NCBI RefSeq assembly: GCF_018100925.1
Contig: NZ_JAGJEH010000008.1
Span: 248,001 to 312,000, forward strand
DNA from: Pseudoalteromonas luteoviolacea
GTDB taxonomy: Bacteria; Pseudomonadota; Gammaproteobacteria; Enterobacterales; Alteromonadaceae
Reading direction: 5' to 3'
Length of the DNA stretch: 64,000 bases
The position numbers were made by a program, and so were the translations under genes. The notes beneath the pieces are model-generated. The model was not told where the DNA came from. It searched no databases and saw only the letters and a program-made list of their open reading frames with translations. This document shows, in pieces, positions 43,006 through 52,134 of this stretch; within the stretch, counting starts at the first letter, position 1; every line of letters begins with the position of its first letter.

Positions 43006-45522
43006 ATGATAGGTGACTCACGTCAGCTGAAAATTAAAGACGTGTTTTCGACTAGCTTGTTATCCTGTGATGAATCAACCAGTTTATATGATGCGCTCGT
43101 CAATATGCGTCAACATAGCGTAAGTTCCATATTTATCACTCAAGATGGTGAGATAACTGGTATTTGGACAGAATCAGATTGTGTAAAGTTAGATCTTAAA
43201 CATATTCACCTTACAGAGCTCCCTATAGGTGAGGTTATGACCTCGCCAGTGCATGATATTTTGCTCGATAAAACATTGAGCGAAGCGACCATTAAACTGC
43301 ATCAACTTGGTATTCGACATTTACTGGTAATTGACTCGAAAAATGAACCAGCGGGTGTGGTTTCACTGTCAGATATAGTTCGCAATCAAGGGTTGGATCA
43401 CTATCTACACTTTCGCCCCATTGCCGATCATTATGACAGCAATGTCAGTGTATTGGATAGTCAGCAGTGTATCAGCGACGCGATTGAAATTATGCGTAGA
43501 GATAAAACAACCGCTGTTTTAGTTCATCACACTGATCTGCAAGAATACGGGATCATTACGCAACGTGATATTGCATACGCGATACTCGATCCGCAATGGC
43601 AAATGCCATGTTGGCAGTTGGCGAGTTACCCAATGTTGTCTATGACGCCTGAGGAAAGTTTATTTGATGCTTACCGTATGATGACTGCTAAGTCTATTCG
43701 TCACCTTGTTGTCAGAGATACGGTATCAAATGAAGTGATCGGTCTTTTGGCACTGAAAAATGTGCTGACAGAAATTGAAACAGCCTATTGCAGTGAACTT
43801 GAGAATGTATTGGCACAGCGAGATATCGCATTACGCAAGTCAGAGAAAAACCTCTACTTAGCGAATCGGATCATTGATGCATCACTCGATGGCATTATGA
43901 TCACCCGTGGCAGTGGAGAGATCATTCAAATTAACCCAGCTTTTAGTGCTCTGACAGGCTATCAAGACTACGAAGTGATAGGGCAAACTCCGAGCATACT
44001 AAGTTCAGGACTCCATGATGAAAACTACTACAACAGAATGTGGGAAGCGCTGAGAGAAAAGGGAGTGTGGCAGGGCGAAATTTGCAATAAAAAGAAAAGT
44101 GGGGATATTTATGTCGAGTGGCTCACCATTATTGAAATCAATGATCCCTATAGCGATGAAACGCTATACGCAGCGATATTCAGTGATATTACTGAACGTA
44201 AAAATGCAGAAGAAAAAATTGCGCGCCTTGCATATTTTGATGAGCTGACGGGGCTGCCTAATCGACGATTATTTTATGATAGGTTGTCTATGGCATTGGC
44301 ATCGGCACATCGCGATCAGCATAAAATCAGTGTCATGTTTATCGATTTAGATCGCTTTAAAGAGGTGAACGATACGCTAGGTCATAGTGCCGGTGATAAG
44401 CTGCTCACGCAAGTGAGTGAGCGGATCAAAAGTATCCTCAATGAAGGGGATACCTTGGCACGGCTTGGTGGGGATGAATTTGTGGTTTTGCTGACAGAAG
44501 TGGTCGATGTGGATTCTGTGGTTAATTTTGCAGATAAGCTGTTATTACAGTTTAATAAGTCATTTGACTTGGGAAACATTTGTGTTGCTGCCACTGCGTC
44601 ATTGGGCGCATCCATCTATCCAGATGACGGTTTGGATAGTGAGAGCTTATTAAAGCATGCTGATGTGGCTATGTATCGCTCCAAAGAGCTGGGACGAAAC
44701 TCATTTCAAATGTATAAGGCTTCGATGAATGCACGTTCACTAGAGCGATTATCGATGCAGAGCCGATTTCAAAGTGCACTAGAAAATGGTGAGTTTGAGC
44801 TTTATTTTCAGCCTCTAAAATGCCTAGTAAGCAGCCGATTAACCAGTTTAGAGTGTTTATTACGTTGGCATGATCCCAATCTTGGCATGATCTCTCCAGC
44901 GCAATTTATCCCACTGGCTGAAGAGTTAGGGTTAATTGTAAAACTGGATGAGTGGGTCATTGATCGTGCCTGTGCACAACTAGCACACTGGAGAAAAGCC
45001 AATATTGAAATACGACACTTAGCTATCAATATTTCTGCTCAGCACTTAACACAGGGAGATTTGGTCAGTACTTTACGCTATGCACTGGGTAAATATAACT
45101 TGAGTGGAACACAAATAGAGTTAGAGCTTACAGAGTGTAGTTTTGTCAGTAATTTTCAGCGTGCAAAAGCGGTACTGACAGAACTAAAAACAATGGGGGT
45201 CAGTATTGCTTTGGACGATTTTGGCACTGGTTATTCAGCTTTAAGTTATTTAACTAAACTACCAATTGATATCTTAAAAATAGATCCAAGTTTTATTGCC
45301 AAGATCCCTGATGAATATGGAAACAGCGAAATTGTCAGCGCTATTATTGCGATGGCCAAAGCGCTTAAACTGCACGTTGTCGCTGAGGGAGTAGAAAAGC
45401 AGGAACAAATGCGTTTTTTACAAAAGCTAGGTTGTCATGCGATGCAAGGATATTTGTATTGCAAGCCGCTTACTCAAGCGGCTTGGTATGAGTTTTATCA
45501 AGCAGAAAAACTGACTTCGTAA
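43006..45522 (+). CDS. CBS-PAS-GGDEF-EAL cyclic-di-GMP protein
   Basis: 838 residues from ATG 43006, with GAGGAAA 7 bp upstream (a GTG at 43000 is less likely). Four CBS motifs form two Bateman modules (about 5-255), which usually bind adenine nucleotides. A PAS domain follows (about 285-400, IINPAFSAL-like QINPAFSALTG), then GGDEF (about 415-575; ARLGGDEFVVLL intact) and EAL (about 590-835), where the signature is ECL (LECLLRW) but DDFGTGYS, KIDPSFI and VAEGVE are kept. It may join energy state to cyclic-di-GMP. Its end overlaps the convergent DUF2797 gene by 25 bp. Confidence 0.92.
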   Translation: MIGDSRQLKIKDVFSTSLLSCDESTSLYDALVNMRQHSVSSIFITQDGEITGIWTESDCVKLDLKHIHLTELPIGEVMTSPVHDILLDKTLSEATIKLHQLGIRHLLVIDSKNEPAGVVSLSDIVRNQGLDHYLHFRPIADHYDSNVSVLDSQQCISDAIEIMRRDKTTAVLVHHTDLQEYGIITQRDIAYAILDPQWQMPCWQLASYPMLSMTPEESLFDAYRMMTAKSIRHLVVRDTVSNEVIGLLALKNVLTEIETAYCSELENVLAQRDIALRKSEKNLYLANRIIDASLDGIMITRGSGEIIQINPAFSALTGYQDYEVIGQTPSILSSGLHDENYYNRMWEALREKGVWQGEICNKKKSGDIYVEWLTIIEINDPYSDETLYAAIFSDITERKNAEEKIARLAYFDELTGLPNRRLFYDRLSMALASAHRDQHKISVMFIDLDRFKEVNDTLGHSAGDKLLTQVSERIKSILNEGDTLARLGGDEFVVLLTEVVDVDSVVNFADKLLLQFNKSFDLGNICVAATASLGASIYPDDGLDSESLLKHADVAMYRSKELGRNSFQMYKASMNARSLERLSMQSRFQSALENGEFELYFQPLKCLVSSRLTSLECLLRWHDPNLGMISPAQFIPLAEELGLIVKLDEWVIDRACAQLAHWRKANIEIRHLAINISAQHLTQGDLVSTLRYALGKYNLSGTQIELELTECSFVSNFQRAKAVLTELKTMGVSIALDDFGTGYSALSYLTKLPIDILKIDPSFIAKIPDEYGNSEIVSAIIAMAKALKLHVVAEGVEKQEQMRFLQKLGCHAMQGYLYCKPLTQAAWYEFYQAEKLTS

Positions 45523-46310
45523 GAGGTGAACTTACGAATGTTGATAACCCCATTGTCAAAGATCAAATACTGGCCTTTAATCCCTTTTAAGATCCCGGTC
45601 ACAGAGGGGTCTTTGTCAAAATTAAATGAACTGATCTTGGTTGGGTAGTCTTCTACTGGGAAGGCTAGATCAACTACCTCTTCATCGAGGCGCTCGATTG
45701 CTGTGGCACCAAACAGCTGTGCAAGTTCATCGAGTTTTTCCTGGATCTGAGGGATCAACTCCTGAGCACTTTGCTTCAGATCTAACTCTGGGTTGATACC
45801 CTTGAGCATGTTGCGCCAATTGGTTTTGTCGGCAATGAAATTTGCAAGGGCAACTTCCACCAAACCTGATTGAAGACGAGTTTGTACTTTAAAGATTGGC
45901 AACGCCTGTGTTGCCCCTTGATCTATCCAGCGGGTTGGGATCTGAGTGTGTCGTGTTATACCGACCTTCAATCCTGATGTATTCGCCAAATAGACATAGT
46001 GAGGGATCATACAGTTGGCTTCTCCCCATTCGGGTTCTCTGCAAGTACCTTGATCATAATGACAAGTTTCCGGCTTCATGATGCACATATCGCAGCTTGC
46101 GAGTTTTTTCATACACACAAAACAGTGGCCTTGGGAGTAGCTTTTTTTAGTTTTTTTACCACAACTACAACAATATATATTACCCGTGAAAGTCAAAGTT
46201 ACTTTCTGGCCAAAGTAGTCATTTAAATTAATTAGCTGATCGCCAATGGGTAGCTGATATTGAATTGGGTTTGTGAGGGTGGCTTTAAGTTTACTTAGTG
46301 TGCCCTGCAT
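45498..46310 (-). CDS. DUF2797 protein with cysteine clusters and GIY-YIG-like segment
   Basis: 270 residues. Region about 45-105 is cysteine-rich (IYCCSCGKK, CFVCMKKLASCDMC, CHYDQGTC), probably zinc-binding. It is followed by YVYLANTSGLKVGITRHTQ and an Arg/Gly pattern (PTRWIDQGA), then a Glu in GLVEVALANF, an arrangement like GIY-YIG nuclease folds. The rest is a small beta domain. Family DUF2797 by general layout; the nuclease link is my inference. Convergent overlap with the preceding signalling gene. Confidence 0.75.
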   Translation of the reverse strand: MQGTLSKLKATLTNPIQYQLPIGDQLINLNDYFGQKVTLTFTGNIYCCSCGKKTKKSYSQGHCFVCMKKLASCDMCIMKPETCHYDQGTCREPEWGEANCMIPHYVYLANTSGLKVGITRHTQIPTRWIDQGATQALPIFKVQTRLQSGLVEVALANFIADKTNWRNMLKGINPELDLKQSAQELIPQIQEKLDELAQLFGATAIERLDEEVVDLAFPVEDYPTKISSFNFDKDPSVTGILKGIKGQYLIFDNGVINIRKFTSYEVSFSA

Positions 46311-46457
46311 CTTTACGCCCCTAAAGATGATACAAAAGGAGATCCTAGCAAGTCAGCCAAAAAATACCAATGATAAAATAAAAAAATTATATATTTCAAT
46401 TGTTTGTAATTGATATTGGTTTTTGTTTTTATTTGCGTTATTTAAATAGAAAATAAA

Positions 46458-46484
46458 AAAAGCGGCTAATTATAAGCCGCTTTT
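46458..46484 (-). terminator. terminator of purD
   Basis: 10-bp stem AAAAGCGGCT/AGCCGCTTTT with loop of 7; on the minus strand it is followed by TTTTTTTATT. It lies just past the purD stop. Confidence 0.85.
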
Positions 46485-46502
46485 ATATGTTGCCTAATTT
46501 GC

Positions 46503-47786
46503 TTATTGCTCACGTGCAATTGCACGATAAGCAATATCAGTGCGGAACTCCACGCCTTCCCAGTGGATATCCTGGACCAGTGCATAAGCGCGTTTTTGCG
46601 CTTCTGTTACTGTGTGCCCTAGTGCTGTAGCACAAAGTACACGTCCACCAGCGGTTACAACAGCATCACCTTGCTGTTTAGTGCCAGCATGGAATACCTT
46701 CTCGCCTTCTGAGTAATTTACTTGAAGGCCTGAAATTGCATCCCCTTTAGGGTAGCTTGCAGGGTAACCCTTCGCAGCGAGTACAACACCGACAGCAGCT
46801 CTTGGATCAAACTGAATCTCCGTTTGATCAAGCTCTTGACGATTTGCAGCTTCAATCAAAGATACAAGATCTGATTGTAAACGAAGCATGATTGGCTGTG
46901 TTTCAGGATCACCAAAGCGACAGTTATATTCAATGACCTTTGGTGTACCGTCCGCTGTTATCATCAAACCAGCATATAAGAAGCCTGTATAAGGGTGGCC
47001 TTCTGCAGCCATTCCTTCTACCGTAGGGTAGATCACTTCATCCATAATGCGATTGTGGATCTCTTGAGTTACAACAGGCGCAGGCGAGTATGCACCCATA
47101 CCGCCCGTATTAGGCCCTTGATCACCATTGTATGCACGTTTGTGGTCTTGGCTGGTGGCAAAAGGTAAGACGTTTTTGCCGTCTACCATGACGATAAATG
47201 AAGCTTCTTCACCTTCTAAAAATTCTTCAATTACCACGCGGCTGCCGGCATCACCAAATGCATTACCTGCTAGCATGTCACGGATAGCTTCTTCCGCTTC
47301 AGCTTCAGTCATTGCTACGATTACGCCTTTACCGGCTGCTAAACCATCTGCTTTGACTACTATGGGGGCACCTTGCGCTTTGACGTATGCGATTGCAGGG
47401 TCAATCTCGGTAAAGGTTTGGTAACTCGCGGTTGGGATTTGGTGTCTAGCTAAGAAGTCTTTAGTAAATGACTTTGAGCCTTCAAGTTGTGCTGCTGCCT
47501 GAGTTGGGCCAAAAATGGCGAGGTCTTCAGAGCGGAAGCGATCAACAACACCAATCACCAGTGGTGCTTCAGGGCCAACAATCGTCAAAGATACTTTTTG
47601 CTCTTTCGCAAATGCAACAAGCGCATCAAGGTCTTCAACGCCAATTGCAACGTTTTCCAATTTTGGTTCTAAAGCAGTACCAGCATTACCAGGTGCTACA
47701 AATACAGTTTTTACAGATGGGTTTTGAGCGGCTTTGAACGCAAGTGCGTGTTCACGGCCACCGCTGCCAATGACAAGTACATTCAT
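46503..47786 (-). CDS. purD: phosphoribosylamine--glycine ligase
   Basis: 427 residues, ATP-grasp enzyme making glycinamide ribonucleotide, the second step of purine synthesis. Motifs: VLVIGSGGREHALAFK at the start, GPEAPLVIGVVDRF, the ATP loop VKADGLAAGKGVIVA, QDHKRAYNGDQGPNTGGMGA and the metal site EYNCRFGDPETQ. In most gammaproteobacteria purD directly follows purH; here a methyltransferase gene and a terminator lie between. Confidence 0.97.
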   Translation of the reverse strand: MNVLVIGSGGREHALAFKAAQNPSVKTVFVAPGNAGTALEPKLENVAIGVEDLDALVAFAKEQKVSLTIVGPEAPLVIGVVDRFRSEDLAIFGPTQAAAQLEGSKSFTKDFLARHQIPTASYQTFTEIDPAIAYVKAQGAPIVVKADGLAAGKGVIVAMTEAEAEEAIRDMLAGNAFGDAGSRVVIEEFLEGEEASFIVMVDGKNVLPFATSQDHKRAYNGDQGPNTGGMGAYSPAPVVTQEIHNRIMDEVIYPTVEGMAAEGHPYTGFLYAGLMITADGTPKVIEYNCRFGDPETQPIMLRLQSDLVSLIEAANRQELDQTEIQFDPRAAVGVVLAAKGYPASYPKGDAISGLQVNYSEGEKVFHAGTKQQGDAVVTAGGRVLCATALGHTVTEAQKRAYALVQDIHWEGVEFRTDIAYRAIAREQ

Positions 47787-47800
47787 GGCAAAGTTTCCTA

Positions 47801-48631
47801 TTAAATCTTTTTAAACTTTAAAGTCATTCGGTCGCTTTCCCCAATCGCTTTGTATTGCGCCGACTTTTCATCACCTAGCGCAAGTCTTGGCGGTAGCGTC
47901 CAAACACCTCGAGGGTGATTAGCACTATCTAGAGGGTTGGCGTTAATTTCACTGCTTGCTACCAATTCAAAGCCTGCTTTTTTAGCCATTTCGATGACAT
48001 AGCTTTGCTTCATATAACCTGAACGCTTTTGATCTTCTGTATCACGGTGCTCTGGTAAACGGTGCTCAACCACGCCTAAGATCCCACCAGGCTTAAGCGC
48101 CTTATGGAATGCTTTGAATGATTTAAGTACACCTTCGTCACCTGGACGCATATACCAGTTATGTACATTACGGAATGTTAATACCATGTCCGCTGAACCT
48201 GCTGGAGCGACATCATGATGCGTCAATGCAGAGAATTCAGTCATTTTGACTTCGCTAAAGCGTGCATCACTTGAAATCTTACCTTTAAATGCGGCCAATG
48301 ATTTTTTGTAATACTCAACCTCTGAATCGGCCGGGAAGTGTGCTGCGTATAAAGTACCTTGGCCTTTGATTGTTGGCGCTAGGATCTCTGTATACCAACC
48401 GCCACCAGGTGCGATTTCAACGACAGTCATATTGGGCTTAAGACCAAAAAACTCCAATGTTTGGACTGGATTACGGTATTTATCACGTGCGCGATTATTC
48501 TCAGCGCGTTCACTGCTTTGTGCCGCTTTTGCAATATTTGCATTTGCACTATCAGAGCTCGTTGTACTGCTACAGCCTGTGATTGCAGTGACGATGCCTG
48601 CAGCGATTAATGCTTTAATACCTAATTTCAT
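47801..48631 (-). CDS. lipoprotein-type class I methyltransferase-like protein (COG4798)
   Basis: 276 residues. Signal sequence with lipobox AITGC (Cys20), a Ser/Ala linker, then a Rossmann methyltransferase fold: SAM loop VVEIAPGGGWYTEIL (about 70-84), MVLTFRNVHNWY and GGILGVVEHRLP. A SAM-binding fold outside the cytoplasm is unusual, since SAM is not expected in the periplasm. It stands between purH and purD, 14 bp before purD, and may be co-transcribed with it. Function unknown. Confidence 0.78.
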   Translation of the reverse strand: MKLGIKALIAAGIVTAITGCSSTTSSDSANANIAKAAQSSERAENNRARDKYRNPVQTLEFFGLKPNMTVVEIAPGGGWYTEILAPTIKGQGTLYAAHFPADSEVEYYKKSLAAFKGKISSDARFSEVKMTEFSALTHHDVAPAGSADMVLTFRNVHNWYMRPGDEGVLKSFKAFHKALKPGGILGVVEHRLPEHRDTEDQKRSGYMKQSYVIEMAKKAGFELVASSEINANPLDSANHPRGVWTLPPRLALGDEKSAQYKAIGESDRMTLKFKKI

Positions 48632-48698
48632 TATTCAGTTCCTTCAAGGTTATTGTGATTGTCTTTTGGTCAGAATACTTTAATTTGGTGCAAACAAA

Positions 48699-48727
48699 AA
48701 GCGCGAAACGTTAAACGTTTCGCGCTT
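48699..48727 (-). terminator. terminator of purH
   Basis: 13-bp perfect stem AAGCGCGAAACGT/ACGTTTCGCGCTT, loop TAA, followed on the minus strand by TTTG and T-rich sequence; 5 bp past the purH stop. Confidence 0.85.
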
Positions 48728-48732
48728 GTCGA

Positions 48733-50319
48733 TTAGTGGCGGAAATGGCGCATTCCGGTGAATACCATTGCCATGCCAGCTTCATCAGCTGCGGCAATAA
48801 CTTCTTCGTCGCGCATAGAGCCTCCAGGTTGGATCACTGCGGTGATACCAGCCTCCGCAGCAGCGTCGATGCCGTCACGGAATGGGAAGAATGCATCTGA
48901 TGCCATGACCGAACCTTTCACTTCAAGGTTTTCGTCCGCAGCTTTGATACCCGCGATTTTCGCTGAGTAAACTCGGCTCATTTGGCCTGCGCCTACACCA
49001 ATTGTCATACCATCTCGAGCATAAACAATAGCATTTGATTTAACGAACTTCGCTACTTTCCAGCAGAATAGCAAGTCTTTTAACTCTTGCTCTGTAGGCT
49101 GGCGTTTAGAGACAACTGTTAAGTCACCCAGTGTAACCATACCTTGGTCGCGGTCTTGGATAAGTACACCGCCGTTGACACGCTTGATATCAACACCGGT
49201 TGATTTCGCATCCCACTGACCACACTCTAAAAGACGTACATTTTTCTTTTCAGAAACAATCTCAGCAGCTTCTGCAGAAATGCTTGGTGCAATGATGACT
49301 TCAACAAACTGACGCTCGATGATAGCTTTGGCTGTCTCAGCATCTAGTTCACGGTTGAAGGCAATGATGCCACCAAACGCTGATGTCGGATCAGTTTTAA
49401 AGGCTCTGTCATAAGCACTTAAAATGTCTTTGTCTTCAGCGACGCCGCAAGGGTTAGCATGTTTGACGATAACACACGCAGGTGCTTCGAAGCTTTTCAC
49501 GCATTCAAGCGCGGCATCTGTGTCTGCAATGTTGTTGTAGGATAACGCTTTACCTTGTAATTGTTTCGCTGTTGCTACAGATGCTTCTTCAATATCATTC
49601 TCTACATAGAATGCCGCATCTTGATGTGAGTTTTCACCATAGCGCATATCTTGCTTTTTGGTGAACTGCATATTGATAGTGCGTGGGAACTTAGTTTCTT
49701 CGGCAGCTTCCTCTGTGTAATCAGCAACAAGCTTACCGAAGTAGTTTGCGATCATGCCGTCGTATTGCGCCGTGTGCTCATAAGCAGCAATAGCCAGATC
49801 AAAACGTGTTTTATACGTTGTTGAGCCTTGGTTTTCTTTGATTTCAGCTAAAACGCGATCATAGTCGCTTGCATTAACCACAATTGTAACGTCTTTGTGG
49901 TTTTTAGCTGCGGCACGCACCATTGTTGGGCCACCGATATCAATGTTTTCAATTGCATCTTCTAGGCTGCAGTCAGCTTTTGCAACAGTTTGTGCAAAGG
50001 GGTATAAGTTAACTACAACCATATCAATAGCAGAGATACTGTTGTCTGCCATAACTTCTTCATCTTGGCCACGACGCCCCAAGATCCCACCGTGTACTTT
50101 AGGGTGGAGAGTTTTCACGCGACCATCCATGATCTCTGGGTGGCCTGTGTAGTCAGATACTTCCGTTACCTGAATGCCGTTGTCGGCTAGGAGTTTACAA
50201 GTACCGCCTGTAGAAAGAAGTTCGACGCCTGACTCAGCTAGAGTGCGGGCAAACTCAACGATACCAGTTTTATCTGACACGCTTAATAGTGCGCGACGAA
50301 TAGGACGATGTATATCCAT
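48733..50319 (-). CDS. purH: bifunctional AICAR transformylase/IMP cyclohydrolase
   Basis: 528 residues; the last two steps of IMP synthesis. N-terminal MGS-like cyclohydrolase domain (about 1-200; RALLSVSDKTGIVEFARTL, MDGRVKTLHPKVHGGILGR) and C-terminal transformylase domain (about 205-528; MRYGENSHQDAAFY, VKHANPCGVAED, MVFTGMRHFRH at the end). Its own terminator follows at once. Confidence 0.97.
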   Translation of the reverse strand: MDIHRPIRRALLSVSDKTGIVEFARTLAESGVELLSTGGTCKLLADNGIQVTEVSDYTGHPEIMDGRVKTLHPKVHGGILGRRGQDEEVMADNSISAIDMVVVNLYPFAQTVAKADCSLEDAIENIDIGGPTMVRAAAKNHKDVTIVVNASDYDRVLAEIKENQGSTTYKTRFDLAIAAYEHTAQYDGMIANYFGKLVADYTEEAAEETKFPRTINMQFTKKQDMRYGENSHQDAAFYVENDIEEASVATAKQLQGKALSYNNIADTDAALECVKSFEAPACVIVKHANPCGVAEDKDILSAYDRAFKTDPTSAFGGIIAFNRELDAETAKAIIERQFVEVIIAPSISAEAAEIVSEKKNVRLLECGQWDAKSTGVDIKRVNGGVLIQDRDQGMVTLGDLTVVSKRQPTEQELKDLLFCWKVAKFVKSNAIVYARDGMTIGVGAGQMSRVYSAKIAGIKAADENLEVKGSVMASDAFFPFRDGIDAAAEAGITAVIQPGGSMRDEEVIAAADEAGMAMVFTGMRHFRH

Positions 50320-50538
50320 GATGGTTTTGATTTCCTCAATGATTAGTTAAGGGCTAGCTTAGAAAGGCTGTATTTTAGCTCAACTAGGATGAGAAAACGA
50401 TGGAAATGATGTTAACGAGATTGAGAAATACTGAACTTTCTATATTGAGGTGGATAAAGTTAGGATTTCAATATTAAAATTGGGCAGGTTGTGACGAATA
50501 AAAAGTACTTTCAGTATATCACTGCGTAGGAAAGGGGC

Positions 50539-50568
50539 TCGAAAACGTCTTGGTAAAGACGTTTTCGA
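50539..50568 (-). terminator. terminator of dusB-fis
   Basis: 13-bp perfect stem TCGAAAACGTCTT/AAGACGTTTTCGA, loop GGTA, about 11 bp after the fis stop. T residues lie inside the stem rather than after it. Confidence 0.7.
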
Positions 50569-50578
50569 AAAATACGGA

Positions 50579-50869
50579 TTAGTTCATGCCGTACTTTTTA
50601 AGCTTCTTACGAAGAGTACCACGGTTGATACCCAGTAAGATTGCAGCACGAGTTTGGTTACCACGTGTGTACGTCATCACTTCTTCTAGTAATGGTGCTT
50701 CAAGCTCTGATAAAACTAGCTCATACACATCTTGCACGTCTTGACCATTTAACTGCTTTAAGTAGTGGTGGACAGCTTTTTTAACTGCATCGCGTAGTGG
50801 TTGCGGTTTCTCTTGTGACTGAACATGAGCGTTAGTGATAAAAGGAGAAGTCACATTTTGTTCGAACAT
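50579..50869 (-). CDS. fis: nucleoid protein Fis
   Basis: 96 residues (E. coli 98). The C-terminal helix-turn-helix is almost unchanged: TRGNQTRAAILLGINRGTL followed by RKKLKKYGMN. The N-terminal beta-hairpin arm is present. Fis bends DNA and activates rRNA and other growth genes. It follows dusB by 15 bp, the standard order. Confidence 0.98.
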   Translation of the reverse strand: MFEQNVTSPFITNAHVQSQEKPQPLRDAVKKAVHHYLKQLNGQDVQDVYELVLSELEAPLLEEVMTYTRGNQTRAAILLGINRGTLRKKLKKYGMN

Positions 50870-50884
50870 CTTTATGTCTCTTTC

Positions 50885-51856
50885 TTAGTTAGCTGCTAGT
50901 GTTTCAAAATAGTTTTCTAATGCCTCGATTTGCGCTTTTGGCTCCTCAAGTGCATTGAATACTCGCCTAAATTGACCTTCTTGGTCATGGGACTGCAAGT
51001 ACCAAGATACATGTTTGCGTGCGATGCGCGCACCCATTGGTTCACCGTAAAACTGATGGAGGTTTACAAGGTGCTCCATCAATATGCCACGCACTTCGGA
51101 TACTTCCGGTGCAGGCAAGTGTTTTCCAGTTCGCAAATAATAGTCTATCTCTCGGAAAATCCAAGGACGACCTTGGGCGGCTCGACCAATCATGATGGCA
51201 TCTGCGCCCGTATAATCCAAAACCTGTTTTGCCTTTTCTGGGGACGTTATGTCACCATTTGCAACAACAGGAATAGAAACCGATTGCTTTATCGCTTTGA
51301 TAGTGTCGTATTCTGCTTCACCTTTATACATGCAAGCACGGGTTCTCCCGTGTACTGCCAGTGATGCAATACGATTGCGCTCGGCTATTTTCGCAATTTC
51401 AACACCATTTCGGTTTTCCGGATCCCATCCTGTGCGGATTTTCAAAGTAACAGGTACATCGACTGCGCCAACGACAGCTTGCACTATTTCTTCAACTAGA
51501 TCTGGATACTGCAATAGTGCAGAACCTGCGAGCTTCTTGTTCACTTTTTTGGCTGGGCAACCCATATTAATATCTATGATTTGCGCGCCATTTTTGACAT
51601 TGAATTGTGCAGCCTGTGCCATTAGCTCAGGATCTGCTCCTGCAATCTGCACTGAGCGTATTCCCGACTCACCAGAATGATCCATACGGTTCATTGACTT
51701 ATCAGTTTTCCAAACCTTTGGGTTTGATGACAACATTTCTGATACCGCTAACCCTGCGCCAAGACGCCGACATAACTGTCTAAATGGTCGGTCGGTTATA
51801 CCCGCCATTGGAGCTACGATTACATTGTTATCAAGTTGGTATGGACCAATACGCAC
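50885..51856 (-). CDS. dusB: tRNA-dihydrouridine synthase B
   Basis: 323 residues; FMN-dependent TIM barrel reducing uridine in tRNA. Motifs: VIVAPMAGITDRPFRQLC, the catalytic Cys in DINMGCPAKKVNKKLAG, LKIRTGWDPENRN, and VHGRTRACMYKG. Transcribed with fis from the promoter just upstream. Confidence 0.97.
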   Translation of the reverse strand: MRIGPYQLDNNVIVAPMAGITDRPFRQLCRRLGAGLAVSEMLSSNPKVWKTDKSMNRMDHSGESGIRSVQIAGADPELMAQAAQFNVKNGAQIIDINMGCPAKKVNKKLAGSALLQYPDLVEEIVQAVVGAVDVPVTLKIRTGWDPENRNGVEIAKIAERNRIASLAVHGRTRACMYKGEAEYDTIKAIKQSVSIPVVANGDITSPEKAKQVLDYTGADAIMIGRAAQGRPWIFREIDYYLRTGKHLPAPEVSEVRGILMEHLVNLHQFYGEPMGARIARKHVSWYLQSHDQEGQFRRVFNALEEPKAQIEALENYFETLAAN

Positions 51857-51880
51857 TACTATTCATCTGCCTCATTTCAA

Positions 51881-51917
51881 GGGGCGCTAAGTTTACGGTT
51901 TTTTTTGCAAAAATCAA
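51881..51917 (-). promoter_or_regulatory. dusB-fis promoter with GC-rich discriminator
   Basis: Minus strand: -35 TTGATT (51917-51912), 16-bp spacer, -10 TAAACT (51895-51890), then TTAGCGCCCC towards the start site. A G/C-rich discriminator is the mark of ppGpp-repressed promoters, as known for E. coli fis. The ATG is at 51856. Confidence 0.55.
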
Positions 51918-52065
51918 AGGCTATAAATTGAACATAAGTGTTTTTTTTTTGAACTTTTTGGGTTGACTTTTGGTAACAATATGAAGGGCTACATAAATTG
52001 CTGTAAATTTGTTCAAAAAATCTTTTTGGGCTTAATTGGAGTCTGCCGATTGGCTGTAAATAAAG

Positions 52066-52094
52066 CGTAAAGCCTGTTAAGTTCAGGCCTTACG
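52066..52094 (-). terminator. terminator-like hairpin after prmA
   Basis: 11-bp stem with one mismatch (CGTAAAGCCTG/CAGGCCTTACG), loop TTAAGTT, followed on the minus strand by CTTTATTTA. Confidence 0.5.
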
Positions 52095-52134
52095 TGTAAT
52101 AGATTACTAACTCAGAAGATAGTCGTTACACTTG

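Noticed and set aside
50386..50406. Possible PurR operator upstream of purH
   Set aside because: Only the centre CGTTT and a few flanking bases fit the consensus; too weak to call.
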